64,000 bases of DNA from Chryseobacterium indologenes (GTDB taxonomy: Bacteria > Bacteroidota > Bacteroidia > Flavobacteriales > Weeksellaceae). Below are positions 36,082-46,292 of the stretch, piece after piece. The notes under the pieces were generated by a model that worked only from the letters and a program-made list of their open reading frames with translations, searched no databases and was not told the origin of the DNA. How positions within the stretch are numbered: the stretch's first letter is position 1; the number at the start of each line of letters is the position of its first letter. The stretch is from the NCBI RefSeq assembly GCF_018362995.1, contig NZ_CP074372.1, positions 186,001-250,000 of the forward strand, in the 5' to 3' direction. A program made the position numbers and the translations under genes.

Positions 36082-37908
36082 CTAGTAGCCGTAATCTTGT
36101 GTAAGGTTATAATTGGACATAATGATATCACTGTAAATAGGCAATAATTCTCTTTTGTTGGGCTGGAAATATTGCGCAAAACCTTTTACAGGATCGCTGA
36201 TATATGTTGGTAACACTGCGGCTCTCCACGCTATTTTAGTATATCCTGCTGGAGTTGCATCCTGAGAAGGCAGATAAAATACCTGGGATTTATCTCCTCC
36301 TGTAAAGAAAATATCGATATCATTAATATTTTGCTGTGCCGTTTTTGTAGGGTCGTAAACTGATTTCTTATAATAAAGATTCAATGGTACGTTAGCATAC
36401 TGACCTGTTCCGTTGGCAAAAGCCGTTAACTTTTGTCTTGTTTCCGTAATTTTAGCATCTAATAAATTCCAGCGGATCAAGTCATATTTTCTGATCCCTT
36501 CACAACCCAGTTCCAATAATCTTTCCTGAACAAGATAATTGAAGAACCCATTTTTATCGGTAGGAATTGTTCCAACTTGTCCTAAATTTCCTGTGTAAGC
36601 CCTGTTTCTTACCGCTTTTACCGCATTGATGGCATCTGAAGAAGGCGCTCCGTGAAGTTCATTATCTGCTTCAGCAAACATTAATAATACATCTGAAAAA
36701 CGCAGTAAAGGCCAGTCAACAGCAAGATTTTGAGAAGGTCCTGTTACATTGGTCCAGGACTTTCTGTATTTAGAATCTGTGAAAGAAATGGCATTTACGA
36801 GTTCAGCCTGATTAGAATTATTCACTTTGAAAATTCCAACGTTCATATCTCTTCTCAAGTCATATTTACTGAATTCGTAGAAATAAGTCGGAAGGGCATT
36901 GATTCCTCCTCCGCCTTTCCAGCTGGAGTTGTCATCATGCTTTAAGCCATTATAGTAACCGATTTTACTGTCTGTTCTTGCGTTTCCTCCGAATGCTCCT
37001 ACACAGAAAATGATTTCGTTGGTGGTGTCTTGCGAGTTTGAATGTAAAGCTTTGAAAACTTGCTCGTAGCTTGGGTTTAAGCTATGTTCACCAGTATGAT
37101 TCATGATGTCTTTACATTCATCAAGAGCAATTTGATAATAGGTTTGAGGATTGGTTCCCTTCACCATCTGCTGTGGATTTCTTCTTAAAGAATATCCTGC
37201 TCTTGCTAGTGCGATTCTTGCTCTTAATCCTTTTACAAAACCTTTGGAAATTCTGGCATTGGTCGTGCTTCCTTCGGATCTCCACGGAACTAAGGTTGCA
37301 GCCTGGGCAAGATCAGCAATCATTTTTTCGTAAATAACGTCCCTGTCAGTTTTCGCTAAATAAAGATTGTCATAATCTGCAGATGGTTTGTCTTGAAAAG
37401 GTATATCACCCCAGTTTCTGATCAGTTCATAATAAAACTGAGCTCTTAATGTTAAAGCTTCTCCAAGGTATCTGTCCATTAATTTTTTATCAGCGTCAGA
37501 ACCTGTCTTGTAAACAGGAGACAGCGGAATGTTTTTAATGCAAAGATTGGCTCTTTCAATTCCTGAATATAATTTTAAGAAAGGCTTATTTAATTCTGTA
37601 TTGGTAGGGCAGGCACCAAATGTTGCGAGACCTCTTCTGTCATTACAGTTGTAATCTCCCGAAGTTCTGAAATCATCACTTGAATGCGGATATATTAATG
37701 CTAATCTCTGCCCGTATCCGTCATCACCTGCAAGCTGGCTGTAAACTCCCACTAAAGCGGTAAATGTGTCGGATACACTATCGAATTGCTGAGCTTCTGC
37801 AACACTTGAATAGTTTTCAGGTTCAAGATAATCACTACATGAATGGATGGTGGTAAGAGATAGAATGCAACTTATTATAATTATTGTTTTTTTCATGTTA
37901 ATTTTCAA
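36082..37908 (-). CDS. SusD-like outer membrane glycan-binding lipoprotein
   Basis: 608 residues. The lipobox is IHSC, followed by the acidic start SDYLEPENYSSV. The TPR region and the RagB/SusD end (RFSDVLLMFAEADNEL, VRNRAYTGNLG, QERLLELGCEGIRKYDLIRWN) are typical. It lies directly after SusC with no gap and should form the lid of the importer that binds pectic oligomers. Start ATG 37908 or 37896. Confidence 0.95.
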   Translation of the reverse strand: MKINMKKTIIIISCILSLTTIHSCSDYLEPENYSSVAEAQQFDSVSDTFTALVGVYSQLAGDDGYGQRLALIYPHSSDDFRTSGDYNCNDRRGLATFGACPTNTELNKPFLKLYSGIERANLCIKNIPLSPVYKTGSDADKKLMDRYLGEALTLRAQFYYELIRNWGDIPFQDKPSADYDNLYLAKTDRDVIYEKMIADLAQAATLVPWRSEGSTTNARISKGFVKGLRARIALARAGYSLRRNPQQMVKGTNPQTYYQIALDECKDIMNHTGEHSLNPSYEQVFKALHSNSQDTTNEIIFCVGAFGGNARTDSKIGYYNGLKHDDNSSWKGGGGINALPTYFYEFSKYDLRRDMNVGIFKVNNSNQAELVNAISFTDSKYRKSWTNVTGPSQNLAVDWPLLRFSDVLLMFAEADNELHGAPSSDAINAVKAVRNRAYTGNLGQVGTIPTDKNGFFNYLVQERLLELGCEGIRKYDLIRWNLLDAKITETRQKLTAFANGTGQYANVPLNLYYKKSVYDPTKTAQQNINDIDIFFTGGDKSQVFYLPSQDATPAGYTKIAWRAAVLPTYISDPVKGFAQYFQPNKRELLPIYSDIIMSNYNLTQDYGY

Positions 37909-40900
37909 TTAAAAGGTTAAATCAATACCTGTTAAAATAAATCTGCTTCTAGGATATGCAGCGTAATCAACTCCCGGAGTTAAAGGGTTTCTTCTTGTAC
38001 TGGCTTCAGGATCATATCCTTTGTAACCTGTGATGGTAAATAAATTATTTATCGTAGCATACAGTCTGAAATTTTTGATACCAAGCATTTCCAGTGAGTT
38101 TTTTGGCAGGGTATATCCTATTGTAACATTATTCAGTCTTAAGAAAGATCCGTCTTCGATGGCGTAAGAATGAAGGATGTAATTTCCTTGTGGCGGTGTC
38201 CACATGGTGGTGTTTGCATTTAGCGCTGCCAAAGCAGTAGGATCTGTAACTTTTACCCCCTGATCATTGAACCATCTCCATCTGTCTGCAACATCGGCAG
38301 ACATGTTGTTGTCTCTGTATAAATATTGAGTGGTAAACTCGATTTTATTGGCATTATACACTTTGTTTCCGATAGAGAAATTAAAGAATAAACTCATATC
38401 CCAGTTTCTGTATCTGAAAGTCTGGCTGAAACCTCCGAAGAATTTTGGCTGTGCATTTCCAAGTTCGGTCTGGTCGGCTGCGGTAATTTGTCCATCACCG
38501 TTCAGGTCTCTCAATTTAAGATCTCCAGGCTGGATTGGTTTTGAACCGTTAGCTACAGAACTGCTGCTTGGAACTCCGTTTTTTAATGTATAAGCCTGAG
38601 TGGTCGGGTTGAAATCGAAATCACTGATCTCATAGCGTCCTTCAGTTACGTATCCATAATAAGTTCCTACAGGATTTCCCACTTTAGCAATGAAGTCATA
38701 CAAACTGTTTACCCATCCTGAAGCCACCAGATAATAATCATTTCCTCCCGAAACATTCGCCCCCAGGCTTTTAATAATATTTTTGTTGGTAGAAATGTTG
38801 AAATCTGTTTTCCATGTAAAGTTTTCTTTATTGACAATAAGTCCTCCCAGTGTAAATTCCAGACCTTTGTTCTGTGTTTTTCCTGAGTTTTGATACTGAT
38901 ACTCATATCCTGACGTCTGAGGAATTTTTGCTAAGACCAATAAATCTTTTGTATCAGTAATATATCCATCAATGCTACCATATAATCTTCCGTTAAAAAA
39001 ACCGAAGTCGAGTCCTAAGTTTTTAGATACGGTAGCTTCCCATGTTACGTTTTTGTTTGCCAAAGTATTTCCTGTAGTAGCTCCCGGAGTTACACCGCTT
39101 CCGAAGGTATATCCATAGTCGGTGGAAGTCGTGAAGAAAGTATCATAAAGGTAGGCCGGAATTCTGTTGTTTCCTGCAAGACCATACCCGAAACGTAATT
39201 TAAGCTCCTCCAGCCATTCTTTATTTTTAAGGAAATTTTCTTCTTTAAGTTTCCATGCTACAGAAACTGCAGGAAAAGTTCCCCATCTGTTTCCTACTCC
39301 GAAGACATTGGATGCATCTGCTCTTATAGAGGCTGTTATGATATATTTATTATTAAAAATATAGTTTGCTCTACCAAAAAAAGAAAGAAGTCTGTCCGGA
39401 GGTAATGCACCGGTCTTGGGAGCATCCTGAATCATCCCTGAAGGTGGAGTTGCAGATTGGATATTAGCAAAAGCCTCATTAGGTGTAATAGATACTGGTA
39501 GCCATTTGGTGTATGTACTTGAGGTTTCTCCGTCAGTCTGTACAGTTTCTTCTCCCAATAATAAGTCTAATTTATGACTTCCAAATTTTTGGGTATAATT
39601 TAAAGTGTTGGTATTGGTAATTCTTCTGGTCTGGTTTCTCGTTAACTGTACAATCGGCTGATTGTTATTCGATCTTGCGTCACTGGTAACGGTGCCCCAG
39701 AACTGATTAATAAAATTATCTTTCTGAACATATCCTACAACACTTCTGAAAGTTAAGTTTTTGGTAATGTTATAATTCAAATATGCATTTAACAATAAAT
39801 CATTTGTTCTTGCTTCTTTTACTTCGTTATCATTTAAAATTAAAGGATTTACAAGATTCGTTAATGTGGCGTAGTTAGGATCAAAATCATCAATAGGAAC
39901 ATTGCTGCCTCCTTCGAAAGGTTGATATCTTACAGCGTTTCTTAATCTGTTGGTACCCTGAGATCCACTTGCAGAAGTTCCTGCTCCTGAAATCAGCTGA
40001 CGGCTGTATCGGACATTAAATCCAACCTTCAGTTTTTTTGAAATATCATAATCATATTTGAAATTAGCCATGCTTCTTCTGAAGCCGGAGGAGAGCATAA
40101 TCCCATCTTCTTCCACATGATTTAAAGTCAATGAAAAAGCAGATTTATCGGAACCGCCTGTTAAGCTTAAATTATGAGTGAAGTTGAATGCTTCTTTTCC
40201 GAAAAGCTCATCCTGCCAGTCTCTTTTCTTTATATTTCTGTATTTCTCAGCAAGCTCATTGAAACTACCATATCGGGTTGTAAATGCTGTAATGTCATCG
40301 GCAATACCATTTTTATTGTAAAGCTCATACTGATATATTACAAATTCATAAGGGTCAAGAACAGGAATCGTGTTTGTGATTTTTCTTACCCCTGTGTAAC
40401 CGCTGTAATTGATTTGAGCACTGGTTTTTTTGCGGCCGCCTTTTGTGGTGATCAACACAACACCGTTGGCACCTCGCGATCCGTAAATAGAGGTAGAAGC
40501 AGCATCTTTTAAAACTTCAATAGATTCAATCTCTTTAGGAGAAATGATTGACAGAGCGTTATCCATCTGGATTCCGTCTACAATATAGAGAGGAGCATTA
40601 CTTTGTGTAATAGAAGTACCGCCCCTTACCTTAATTTCAACTTCAGCGCCAGGCGAACCTTCACTGGCCGTGATCTGAACACCGGCAACTCTTCCCTGAA
40701 TTGCCTCTGCCGCACTGTTTACAGGCATATCTTTTACTTCGTCAGCCTTTACAGAGCCAACAGCATTGGTAACATCTTTTTTTGAAACTTTAGAATAACC
40801 AACCAAAACCACTTCATCAATGTTTTTTTCAGTTTCCTTTTTAGTTTCTTTTTCTTGAGCCGTAGCAAGGACAGGAAGTAGAAAGACAGTTAAATATAAC

Positions 40901-40929
40901 CACTTTATTGAATGTACTCTTTTATCCAT
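37909..40929 (-). CDS. SusC-like TonB-dependent oligosaccharide importer
   Basis: 1006 residues, signal peptide ending near VLATAQ, TonB box around NIDEVVLVGY, plug domain with the SusC signature AAEAIQGRVAGVQI and SIYGSRGANGVVLITTKGG, then a 22-strand barrel ending SRFILTGIDLTF. The usual N-terminal carboxypeptidase-like domain is absent: only about 25 charged residues separate the signal peptide from the TonB box. It imports pectic oligomers with SusD. A LacI-type operator lies 131 bases upstream. Confidence 0.95.
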   Translation of the reverse strand: MDKRVHSIKWLYLTVFLLPVLATAQEKETKKETEKNIDEVVLVGYSKVSKKDVTNAVGSVKADEVKDMPVNSAAEAIQGRVAGVQITASEGSPGAEVEIKVRGGTSITQSNAPLYIVDGIQMDNALSIISPKEIESIEVLKDAASTSIYGSRGANGVVLITTKGGRKKTSAQINYSGYTGVRKITNTIPVLDPYEFVIYQYELYNKNGIADDITAFTTRYGSFNELAEKYRNIKKRDWQDELFGKEAFNFTHNLSLTGGSDKSAFSLTLNHVEEDGIMLSSGFRRSMANFKYDYDISKKLKVGFNVRYSRQLISGAGTSASGSQGTNRLRNAVRYQPFEGGSNVPIDDFDPNYATLTNLVNPLILNDNEVKEARTNDLLLNAYLNYNITKNLTFRSVVGYVQKDNFINQFWGTVTSDARSNNNQPIVQLTRNQTRRITNTNTLNYTQKFGSHKLDLLLGEETVQTDGETSSTYTKWLPVSITPNEAFANIQSATPPSGMIQDAPKTGALPPDRLLSFFGRANYIFNNKYIITASIRADASNVFGVGNRWGTFPAVSVAWKLKEENFLKNKEWLEELKLRFGYGLAGNNRIPAYLYDTFFTTSTDYGYTFGSGVTPGATTGNTLANKNVTWEATVSKNLGLDFGFFNGRLYGSIDGYITDTKDLLVLAKIPQTSGYEYQYQNSGKTQNKGLEFTLGGLIVNKENFTWKTDFNISTNKNIIKSLGANVSGGNDYYLVASGWVNSLYDFIAKVGNPVGTYYGYVTEGRYEISDFDFNPTTQAYTLKNGVPSSSSVANGSKPIQPGDLKLRDLNGDGQITAADQTELGNAQPKFFGGFSQTFRYRNWDMSLFFNFSIGNKVYNANKIEFTTQYLYRDNNMSADVADRWRWFNDQGVKVTDPTALAALNANTTMWTPPQGNYILHSYAIEDGSFLRLNNVTIGYTLPKNSLEMLGIKNFRLYATINNLFTITGYKGYDPEASTRRNPLTPGVDYAAYPRSRFILTGIDLTF

Positions 40930-41059
40930 TTTGTATCCTTATAGTTTTAATTTTTGGTTGAAAGTTTTTTTCAATCGTTTTGTTTTGTGTGGATTTGTAA
41001 AGTATTCTACTGATTTTTAGCGGCAAATATTTTCTGAAAGATTATACACATTTTAGAGT

Positions 41060-41071
41060 GCAATCGATTGC
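41060..41071. promoter_or_regulatory. LacI-type operator before SusC
   Basis: GCAATCGATTGC is a perfect 12 bp palindrome, 131 bases upstream of the SusC start on its promoter side. Confidence 0.7.
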
Positions 41072-41745
41072 GTAAATTTTCATGATAAATATCCTGGCTT
41101 CTAAACTAATATTATTTTTTAATACGCAAAGAAAAAAATATTATTTTTTCATTAATTTGATTGTTGAAAGATAAATGAATTTGCAAAATAATGGACAGTT
41201 GTAATGTGATAAATCGCTGTAAATTAATTGTTTGTTAATTTAATCTTAGCTTGGGATATTGATCCGAAAGAAATCAAATTTCTTTATTCTTTATTAATTT
41301 AAAGCTTAAATTTTACTTAAAATTTATCCTTTTTTGCACCTGAAAATTTCCCAAAATGACAGTCAAGAATATTTTTTTTATAATATTTCTGATTTTTATC
41401 ATCTTTTCAGATTAATATTTTTAATCAAATTTTATACTTTATATTAATTTTTCTTATTGTATACAATATATATAGTTGTTTTGGTTTATTATTATCAAAT
41501 CAATATCTTAATTTTGCTATATTGTTTTGGCGTAGTTTTATATTTAAAACGCTGTTTAAACATTAAATTTGGTTAATATTATCCATGCAATTTCCTAGAT
41601 ATTTTCCCGTTTTTCATATTGTTTTTTAAATTAATAGGCTGTAAATTAGTTACTTATGGATTTGAATTAATTTTTTGTTAACTAATTAAAGAATAATTAT
41701 ATATTTATCCCACAAGTATTTCTATCAGATTTTAGTGTAATTTTA

Positions 41746-41759
41746 TGCAATCGATTACA
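41746..41759. promoter_or_regulatory. LacI-type operator before kduI
   Basis: TGCAATCGATTACA is a near-palindrome sharing the CAATCGATT core, 51 bases upstream of the kduI start. Confidence 0.65.
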
Positions 41760-41809
41760 CAATGTTTAACAGGTTTTGATAAAACCGCAAAAGAAAAGTA
41801 TAAAGTAGT

Positions 41810-42646
41810 ATGTCACAATCAGAATTTCGTTACGCCCATCATCCCGAAGATGTAAAAAAGTATACCACTGAAGATCTTAGGAGGGAGTTTCTAATCAATG
41901 ATTTATTTAATGAAGATAAGATAAAATTAGTCTATTCTATGTATGACAGGCTGATTGTAGGAGGTATTATGCCTTTAGCACAGGCTTTGAAGCTGGAACC
42001 TACGGACGATTTGAAAGCCCAGCATTTTCTTGACAGAAGAGAGTTGGGAATCATCAACGTTGGTGGTGCCGGAAAAGTAACAGTAGACGGTGACGTATAT
42101 GAGCTAGGAAACAAAGAAGCTTTATACATCGGGAAAGGAGCTAAAGAAGTAGTTTTTGAAAAATCAGGTGATGCACAACCTTATTTTTATATCAATTCAG
42201 CGCCCGCACATCATACTTATCCAACTAAAAAAATCACGAAAAGTGAAGCCGAAATTGTAGAATTGGGTGAAGAGAAATATGCCAACAAGCGTACGATCAA
42301 TAAACTGATTGTAAATTCTGTACTGGAAACCTGCCAACTTCAAATGGGAATGACGGAACTTCACCCTGGAAGCGTTTGGAATACAATGCCTGCGCATACT
42401 CACACCAGAAGAATGGAAGCCTATTTCTATTTTGATCTGGAAGAAGGGCAGACAGTAAGCCACTTCATGGGACAGCCTGATGAAACGCGTCATATTTTTA
42501 TGACCAACAGACAGGCGGTATTGTCTCCGGAATGGTCTATCCACTCAGGAGTCGGAACTTCCAATTATACTTTTATCTGGGGTATGGCCGGAGAAAATAT
42601 GGACTACGGTGATATGGACGGTATCAAAACTAACGAACTAAAGTAA
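41810..42646 (+). CDS. kduI: 5-dehydro-4-deoxy-D-glucuronate isomerase KduI
   Basis: 278 residues, usual length. KduI is recognised by RYAHHPEDVKKYTTEDLRREF at the start, the cupin metal residues in MPAHTHTRRMEAYFYFDL, and the closing SPEWSIHSGVGTSNYTFIWGMAGEN. It converts DKI to DKII in the cytoplasm. It is first in an operon of uronate genes and is controlled by the site at 41746-41759. Confidence 0.97.
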   Translation: MSQSEFRYAHHPEDVKKYTTEDLRREFLINDLFNEDKIKLVYSMYDRLIVGGIMPLAQALKLEPTDDLKAQHFLDRRELGIINVGGAGKVTVDGDVYELGNKEALYIGKGAKEVVFEKSGDAQPYFYINSAPAHHTYPTKKITKSEAEIVELGEEKYANKRTINKLIVNSVLETCQLQMGMTELHPGSVWNTMPAHTHTRRMEAYFYFDLEEGQTVSHFMGQPDETRHIFMTNRQAVLSPEWSIHSGVGTSNYTFIWGMAGENMDYGDMDGIKTNELK

Positions 42647-42654
42647 TTTTTCCA

Positions 42655-43437
42655 ATGAATTTATTTGATTTATCCGGTAAAGTAGCAGTCGTTACAGGCG
42701 GTACTCACGGATTAGGAATGGCAATGGCAGAAGGTCTTGCCGCTGCAGGTGCTGAACTGGCGATCACAGGTACAACACCGTCAAAATTAGAAGAAGCTTT
42801 AAACTACTATCATTCAAAAGGGTATAAAGCAACCGGTTATCTTTTTGATGTGACAGACGAGCTGGAAGCCGCTCAGAAAGTAGCTTTAATGGAAGCTGCC
42901 CATGGAAAAATTGACATCCTTGTCAACAATGCAGGAATTATCAAACGTATTCCGGCAATCGACATGGAAGTGGAAGACTTTAGAAAAGTAATCGATGTAG
43001 ACCTTACAGGACCTTTTATCATGTCGAAATTAGTTGGCAAATACATGATCAAAAGAAGATCCGGTAAGATCATCAACATCTGCTCGATGATGAGTGAACT
43101 GGGACGTGACAATGTAGTAGCCTATGCTTCTGCAAAAGGCGGCCTTAAAATGCTTACCAAAAATCTGGCGACAGAATGGGCAAAACACAATATTCAGGTA
43201 AACGGAATCGGTCCCGGATATTTTGCGACTTCTCAGACAGAAACAATCCGGGTAGATGGACATCCTTTTAATGACTTTATCATCAGCAGAACTCCGGAAG
43301 GAAGATGGGGAAATCCGGAAGATCTTGCAGGAACAGCTATTTTCTTAGCTTCTGACGCAAGCAGATTCATCAACGGACAGATCATCTACGTGGATGGAGG
43401 TATTTTGGCAACCATCGGGAAGCCTGTTAATGAGTAA
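42655..43437 (+). CDS. kduD: 2-deoxy-D-gluconate 3-dehydrogenase KduD (SDR)
   Basis: 260 residues. SDR marks: VTGGTHGLGMAMAEG (cofactor), LVNNAGI, and the catalytic YASAKGG with Ser in NICSMMSELG. It reduces DKII to 2-keto-3-deoxygluconate. It begins 8 bases after kduI. Confidence 0.95.
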   Translation: MNLFDLSGKVAVVTGGTHGLGMAMAEGLAAAGAELAITGTTPSKLEEALNYYHSKGYKATGYLFDVTDELEAAQKVALMEAAHGKIDILVNNAGIIKRIPAIDMEVEDFRKVIDVDLTGPFIMSKLVGKYMIKRRSGKIINICSMMSELGRDNVVAYASAKGGLKMLTKNLATEWAKHNIQVNGIGPGYFATSQTETIRVDGHPFNDFIISRTPEGRWGNPEDLAGTAIFLASDASRFINGQIIYVDGGILATIGKPVNE

Positions 43438-43455
43438 CAACAGAATCAGATTAGA

Positions 43456-44853
43456 ATGAAACCTTTTATTACAGATAACTTTTTATTACAAAATAAGTAC
43501 GCAGAAGAATTATACTTCAGATACGCGGAAAAACAACCCATCATTGATTATCATAATCATTTGATTCCTAAAGATATTGCGGAAGACACTGTTTTCGATA
43601 ACATCTCAAAGGTTTGGATTGCAGGTGACCATTACAAATGGAGAGCCATGCGTACCATGGGAGTGAACGAAAAATTCATCACAGGGGACGCTTCAGATAA
43701 AGAAAAATTTGAGGCATGGGCAAAAACAGTTCCGTATACATTGAGAAATCCTTTGTACCACTGGACACATCTGGAATTAAAAAGATATTTCGAAATTGAT
43801 GAATTGTTAAATGCAGACAACGCATCGGAAATCTACGAAAATATCACCGCTCAGCTTCATACTCCTGAAAAATCAACAAGAGGCTTATTAAAAATGATGA
43901 ATGTAGAATCTCTGTGCACTACGGAAGATCCTACAGATCTATTGAATTATCATCAGGATCTAGCAAAAAGCGATTTCACCATTAAAGTAAGTACTGCTTT
44001 CCGTCCTGATAAAGCAATTTTAATTGAAAATCACAACTTTGCGGATTATATTTCAAGATTAGGCGAATCTGCCGGAATTGAAATTAATTCCTATCATACT
44101 TTATGTGATGCTTTAATCAAAAGAATTGAATACTTCCATGAAAACGGCTGCAGATTGTGCGACCACGGATTAAATAATATTTCTTTTGAAGAAGCTTCAC
44201 AAGCGGAAGTAAACGCAATTTTTAATGATAAAATTTCAGGAAAAGTAATTGCTGAAAAGCAGGTGAATCAATTCAAAACTGCCATTTTATTATTTTTAGG
44301 AGAAGCGTACCACAAATATGGTTGGGTTCAGCAGTTTCATCTTGGAGCATTGAGAAATAATAATGAAAGAATGCACAGAATTCTTGGTCCTGATACGGGA
44401 TGGGATTCTATAGGTGACTTCGTTCAGGCTGAAACCCTGTCTAAATTACTGAATACATTAGACGGAAAAGATAAGTTAACAAAAACCATTTTATACAATT
44501 TAAATCCTGCTGACAATGAGATTTTTGCGACAATGATTGGGAATTTCAATGATGGAAGCATCAAAGGAAAAGTACAGTTCGGATCAGGATGGTGGTTTCT
44601 TGATCAGAAAGACGGTATGATCAAGCAGATGAATGCCCTTTCAAACATGGGGTTGATCAGCTGTTTCGTTGGAATGCTGACAGATTCCAGAAGTTTTCTT
44701 TCTTTCCCGAGACATGAATATTTCAGAAGAGTATTGTGTAATCTTTTCGGAGAAGAAATGAAAAACGGTGAATTACCTGATGATATCGAACTGATTGGTA
44801 AGACCATTTCAGATATTTGTTATCATAACGCAAAAAATTATTTTGATTTTTAA
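43456..44853 (+). CDS. uxaC: Uronate isomerase UxaC
   Basis: 465 residues. The amidohydrolase-like metal site is DYHNHLIPKDIAED, with WIAGDHYKWRAMRTMGV and LFLGEAYHKYGWVQQFHLGALRNNN typical of UxaC. It turns galacturonate into tagaturonate (and glucuronate into fructuronate). It starts 18 bases after kduD. Confidence 0.96.
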   Translation: MKPFITDNFLLQNKYAEELYFRYAEKQPIIDYHNHLIPKDIAEDTVFDNISKVWIAGDHYKWRAMRTMGVNEKFITGDASDKEKFEAWAKTVPYTLRNPLYHWTHLELKRYFEIDELLNADNASEIYENITAQLHTPEKSTRGLLKMMNVESLCTTEDPTDLLNYHQDLAKSDFTIKVSTAFRPDKAILIENHNFADYISRLGESAGIEINSYHTLCDALIKRIEYFHENGCRLCDHGLNNISFEEASQAEVNAIFNDKISGKVIAEKQVNQFKTAILLFLGEAYHKYGWVQQFHLGALRNNNERMHRILGPDTGWDSIGDFVQAETLSKLLNTLDGKDKLTKTILYNLNPADNEIFATMIGNFNDGSIKGKVQFGSGWWFLDQKDGMIKQMNALSNMGLISCFVGMLTDSRSFLSFPRHEYFRRVLCNLFGEEMKNGELPDDIELIGKTISDICYHNAKNYFDF

Positions 44854-44947
44854 ATTTCAAATTAAATAAAAATCTCTCGCAGATTGAGCTGATTATACCG
44901 TTTTTTTAACATAATAATCTCAATTTGCAAGAGGTAAAAATAGATTT

Positions 44948-45038
44948 AAATCATTAAATAAATTGAAAAGATTAAGCTGAATTAATAAAAAGTCAAATTA
45001 ATTCTACATAATCTCTTCAATAAATCTTAATGATTTAA
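44948..45038. repeat. Long imperfect hairpin between uxaC and kdgK
   Basis: TAAATCATTA (44948-44957) pairs with TAATGATTTA (45029-45038), and ATTGAAAAGATT with AATCTCTTCAAT inside it. A second stem made by CGCAGATTGAG and CTCAATTTGCAAG words lies at 44871-44935. Both sit in the 209-base gap and may tune expression within the operon. Confidence 0.5.
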
Positions 45039-45062
45039 AAAAATTAAAGGTTGATAAAAAAA

Positions 45063-46070
45063 ATGAGCAGCAAAATAGTCACATTCGGGGAAGTCATCAT
45101 GCGACTTTCACCACCCGGAAATAGAACCATGAAGCAAAGCCATGAAATGGAATTCTTTTTCGGCGGAACGGAGCTTAATGTAGCATCTTCATTGGCAACA
45201 ATGGGTTGTGGTGTAAGACATATCAGCAGCGTTTCTGATGATTTTGTAGGTGAATCGGCCATTTCCTTCATTAAAAGTTTTGGGATTGACACCGCATTTA
45301 TCAACAAAAATGAACATCCTTTAGGTTTGTACTTTTTAGAAGTAGGCTCATCAGTTCGTGCCAGCAGAATTGCTTACAATAGACTGAACGGTTCTTTTGC
45401 CAATAGTAAGCCTGAACAGATTGACTGGAAAAAAGCCCTTGAAGGCTGCCAGTATTTCCATTGGACAGGCATAAGCCCAGGAATTTCCGAAGCCGCTTAT
45501 AAAAGCCTGAAAGAAGGTTTACAAACAGCCCGTGAATTGGGAATCGAAATTACAACCGATCCTGCTTACCGTTCAAACCTTTGGAAATACGGTAAAAACG
45601 GAAACGAAGTTTTGAAAGAACTGATTTCTTATTCAACGATTTTTATCGGTGGAGTGAATGAAATTAATGAAATTCTCGGAACTCAGTTTCCCTCAGATAA
45701 AGAAGGCTTTATTGAAGCATGTAAAGAATTAAAACAGCAAATTCCTTCTATTCATAAAATTTTCGACAAAATAAGAATTGGTGTTACAGCAAGTTCTCAA
45801 CAAACACAGGGAAGAGCTTTAGTTGGCGATAACTATTTTGAAACTGAATTGTTGGAAGTTAATCCTGTGGTCGATAGAATTGGGACAGGAGATGCTTTTG
45901 CAGCAGGTTTGATCTATGGGTTAATCAATTTTGATGACGAAAAAGCATTGAAATTCGCTAATGCAGCCTGTGCGATAAAACATACCATATTAGGGGACAT
46001 CAATTACAGTAGTGTCGAAGATATTCTGGAAGTCATGAACGGAGGTTCAGGCGGAAGAATAAAAAGATAG
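45063..46070 (+). CDS. kdgK: 2-dehydro-3-deoxygluconokinase KdgK
   Basis: The frame begins at TTG 45051; ATG 45063 (MSSKIVTFGEVIMRL) is preferred and gives 335 residues. PfkB-family marks are FFGGTELNVASSLATMG and the catalytic DRIGTGDAFAAGLIYG. It phosphorylates KDG to KDPG with ATP. Confidence 0.94.
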   Translation: MSSKIVTFGEVIMRLSPPGNRTMKQSHEMEFFFGGTELNVASSLATMGCGVRHISSVSDDFVGESAISFIKSFGIDTAFINKNEHPLGLYFLEVGSSVRASRIAYNRLNGSFANSKPEQIDWKKALEGCQYFHWTGISPGISEAAYKSLKEGLQTARELGIEITTDPAYRSNLWKYGKNGNEVLKELISYSTIFIGGVNEINEILGTQFPSDKEGFIEACKELKQQIPSIHKIFDKIRIGVTASSQQTQGRALVGDNYFETELLEVNPVVDRIGTGDAFAAGLIYGLINFDDEKALKFANAACAIKHTILGDINYSSVEDILEVMNGGSGGRIKR

Positions 46071-46117
46071 CTGACTTTTGGCAATTGGCTTGTTGATAAA
46101 ACTAAAAAAATGTAGAC

Positions 46118-46200
46118 TTCGCTGAGTGAAACGCCTTTGCGAACTTGAAAATATACATCAAGCACTAAAAAGAAAATCTTTGCGCCCTTCGCATTAAAAA
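46118..46200 (+). repeat. Dispersed intergenic repeat, copy between kdgK and eda
   Basis: Begins CTTCGCTGAGTGAAACGCC and ends GCATTAAAAA; a close copy lies at 48606-48686. A further hairpin (TTGAAGGG with CCCTTCAA, about 46224-46262) follows before eda. Confidence 0.7.
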
Positions 46201-46292
46201 CAAAAGATTAAGATAAAATTTTGAAGGGACAGCATACTAAAGGATGGATAAAACCCCTTCAATGATTATTTTCAACAAAGTAATTCAACAAA

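Larger units (their letters stand above)
40930..41809. other. 880-base divergent control region between SusC and kduI
   Basis: No gene. It is very AT-rich. It holds a LacI-type site near each end (41060-41071 and 41746-41759), a half site TCAATCG near 40976, and a TAATTTTG box (41509-41516) without a well-placed TTG. The two full sites are about 690 bases apart, far enough for looping. Long leaders or a small RNA are possible; nothing conclusive is seen. Confidence 0.6.

Noticed and set aside
44871..44935. Possible riboswitch between uxaC and kdgK
   Set aside because: Only loose hairpins of the repeat kind are seen; no known riboswitch core could be matched.
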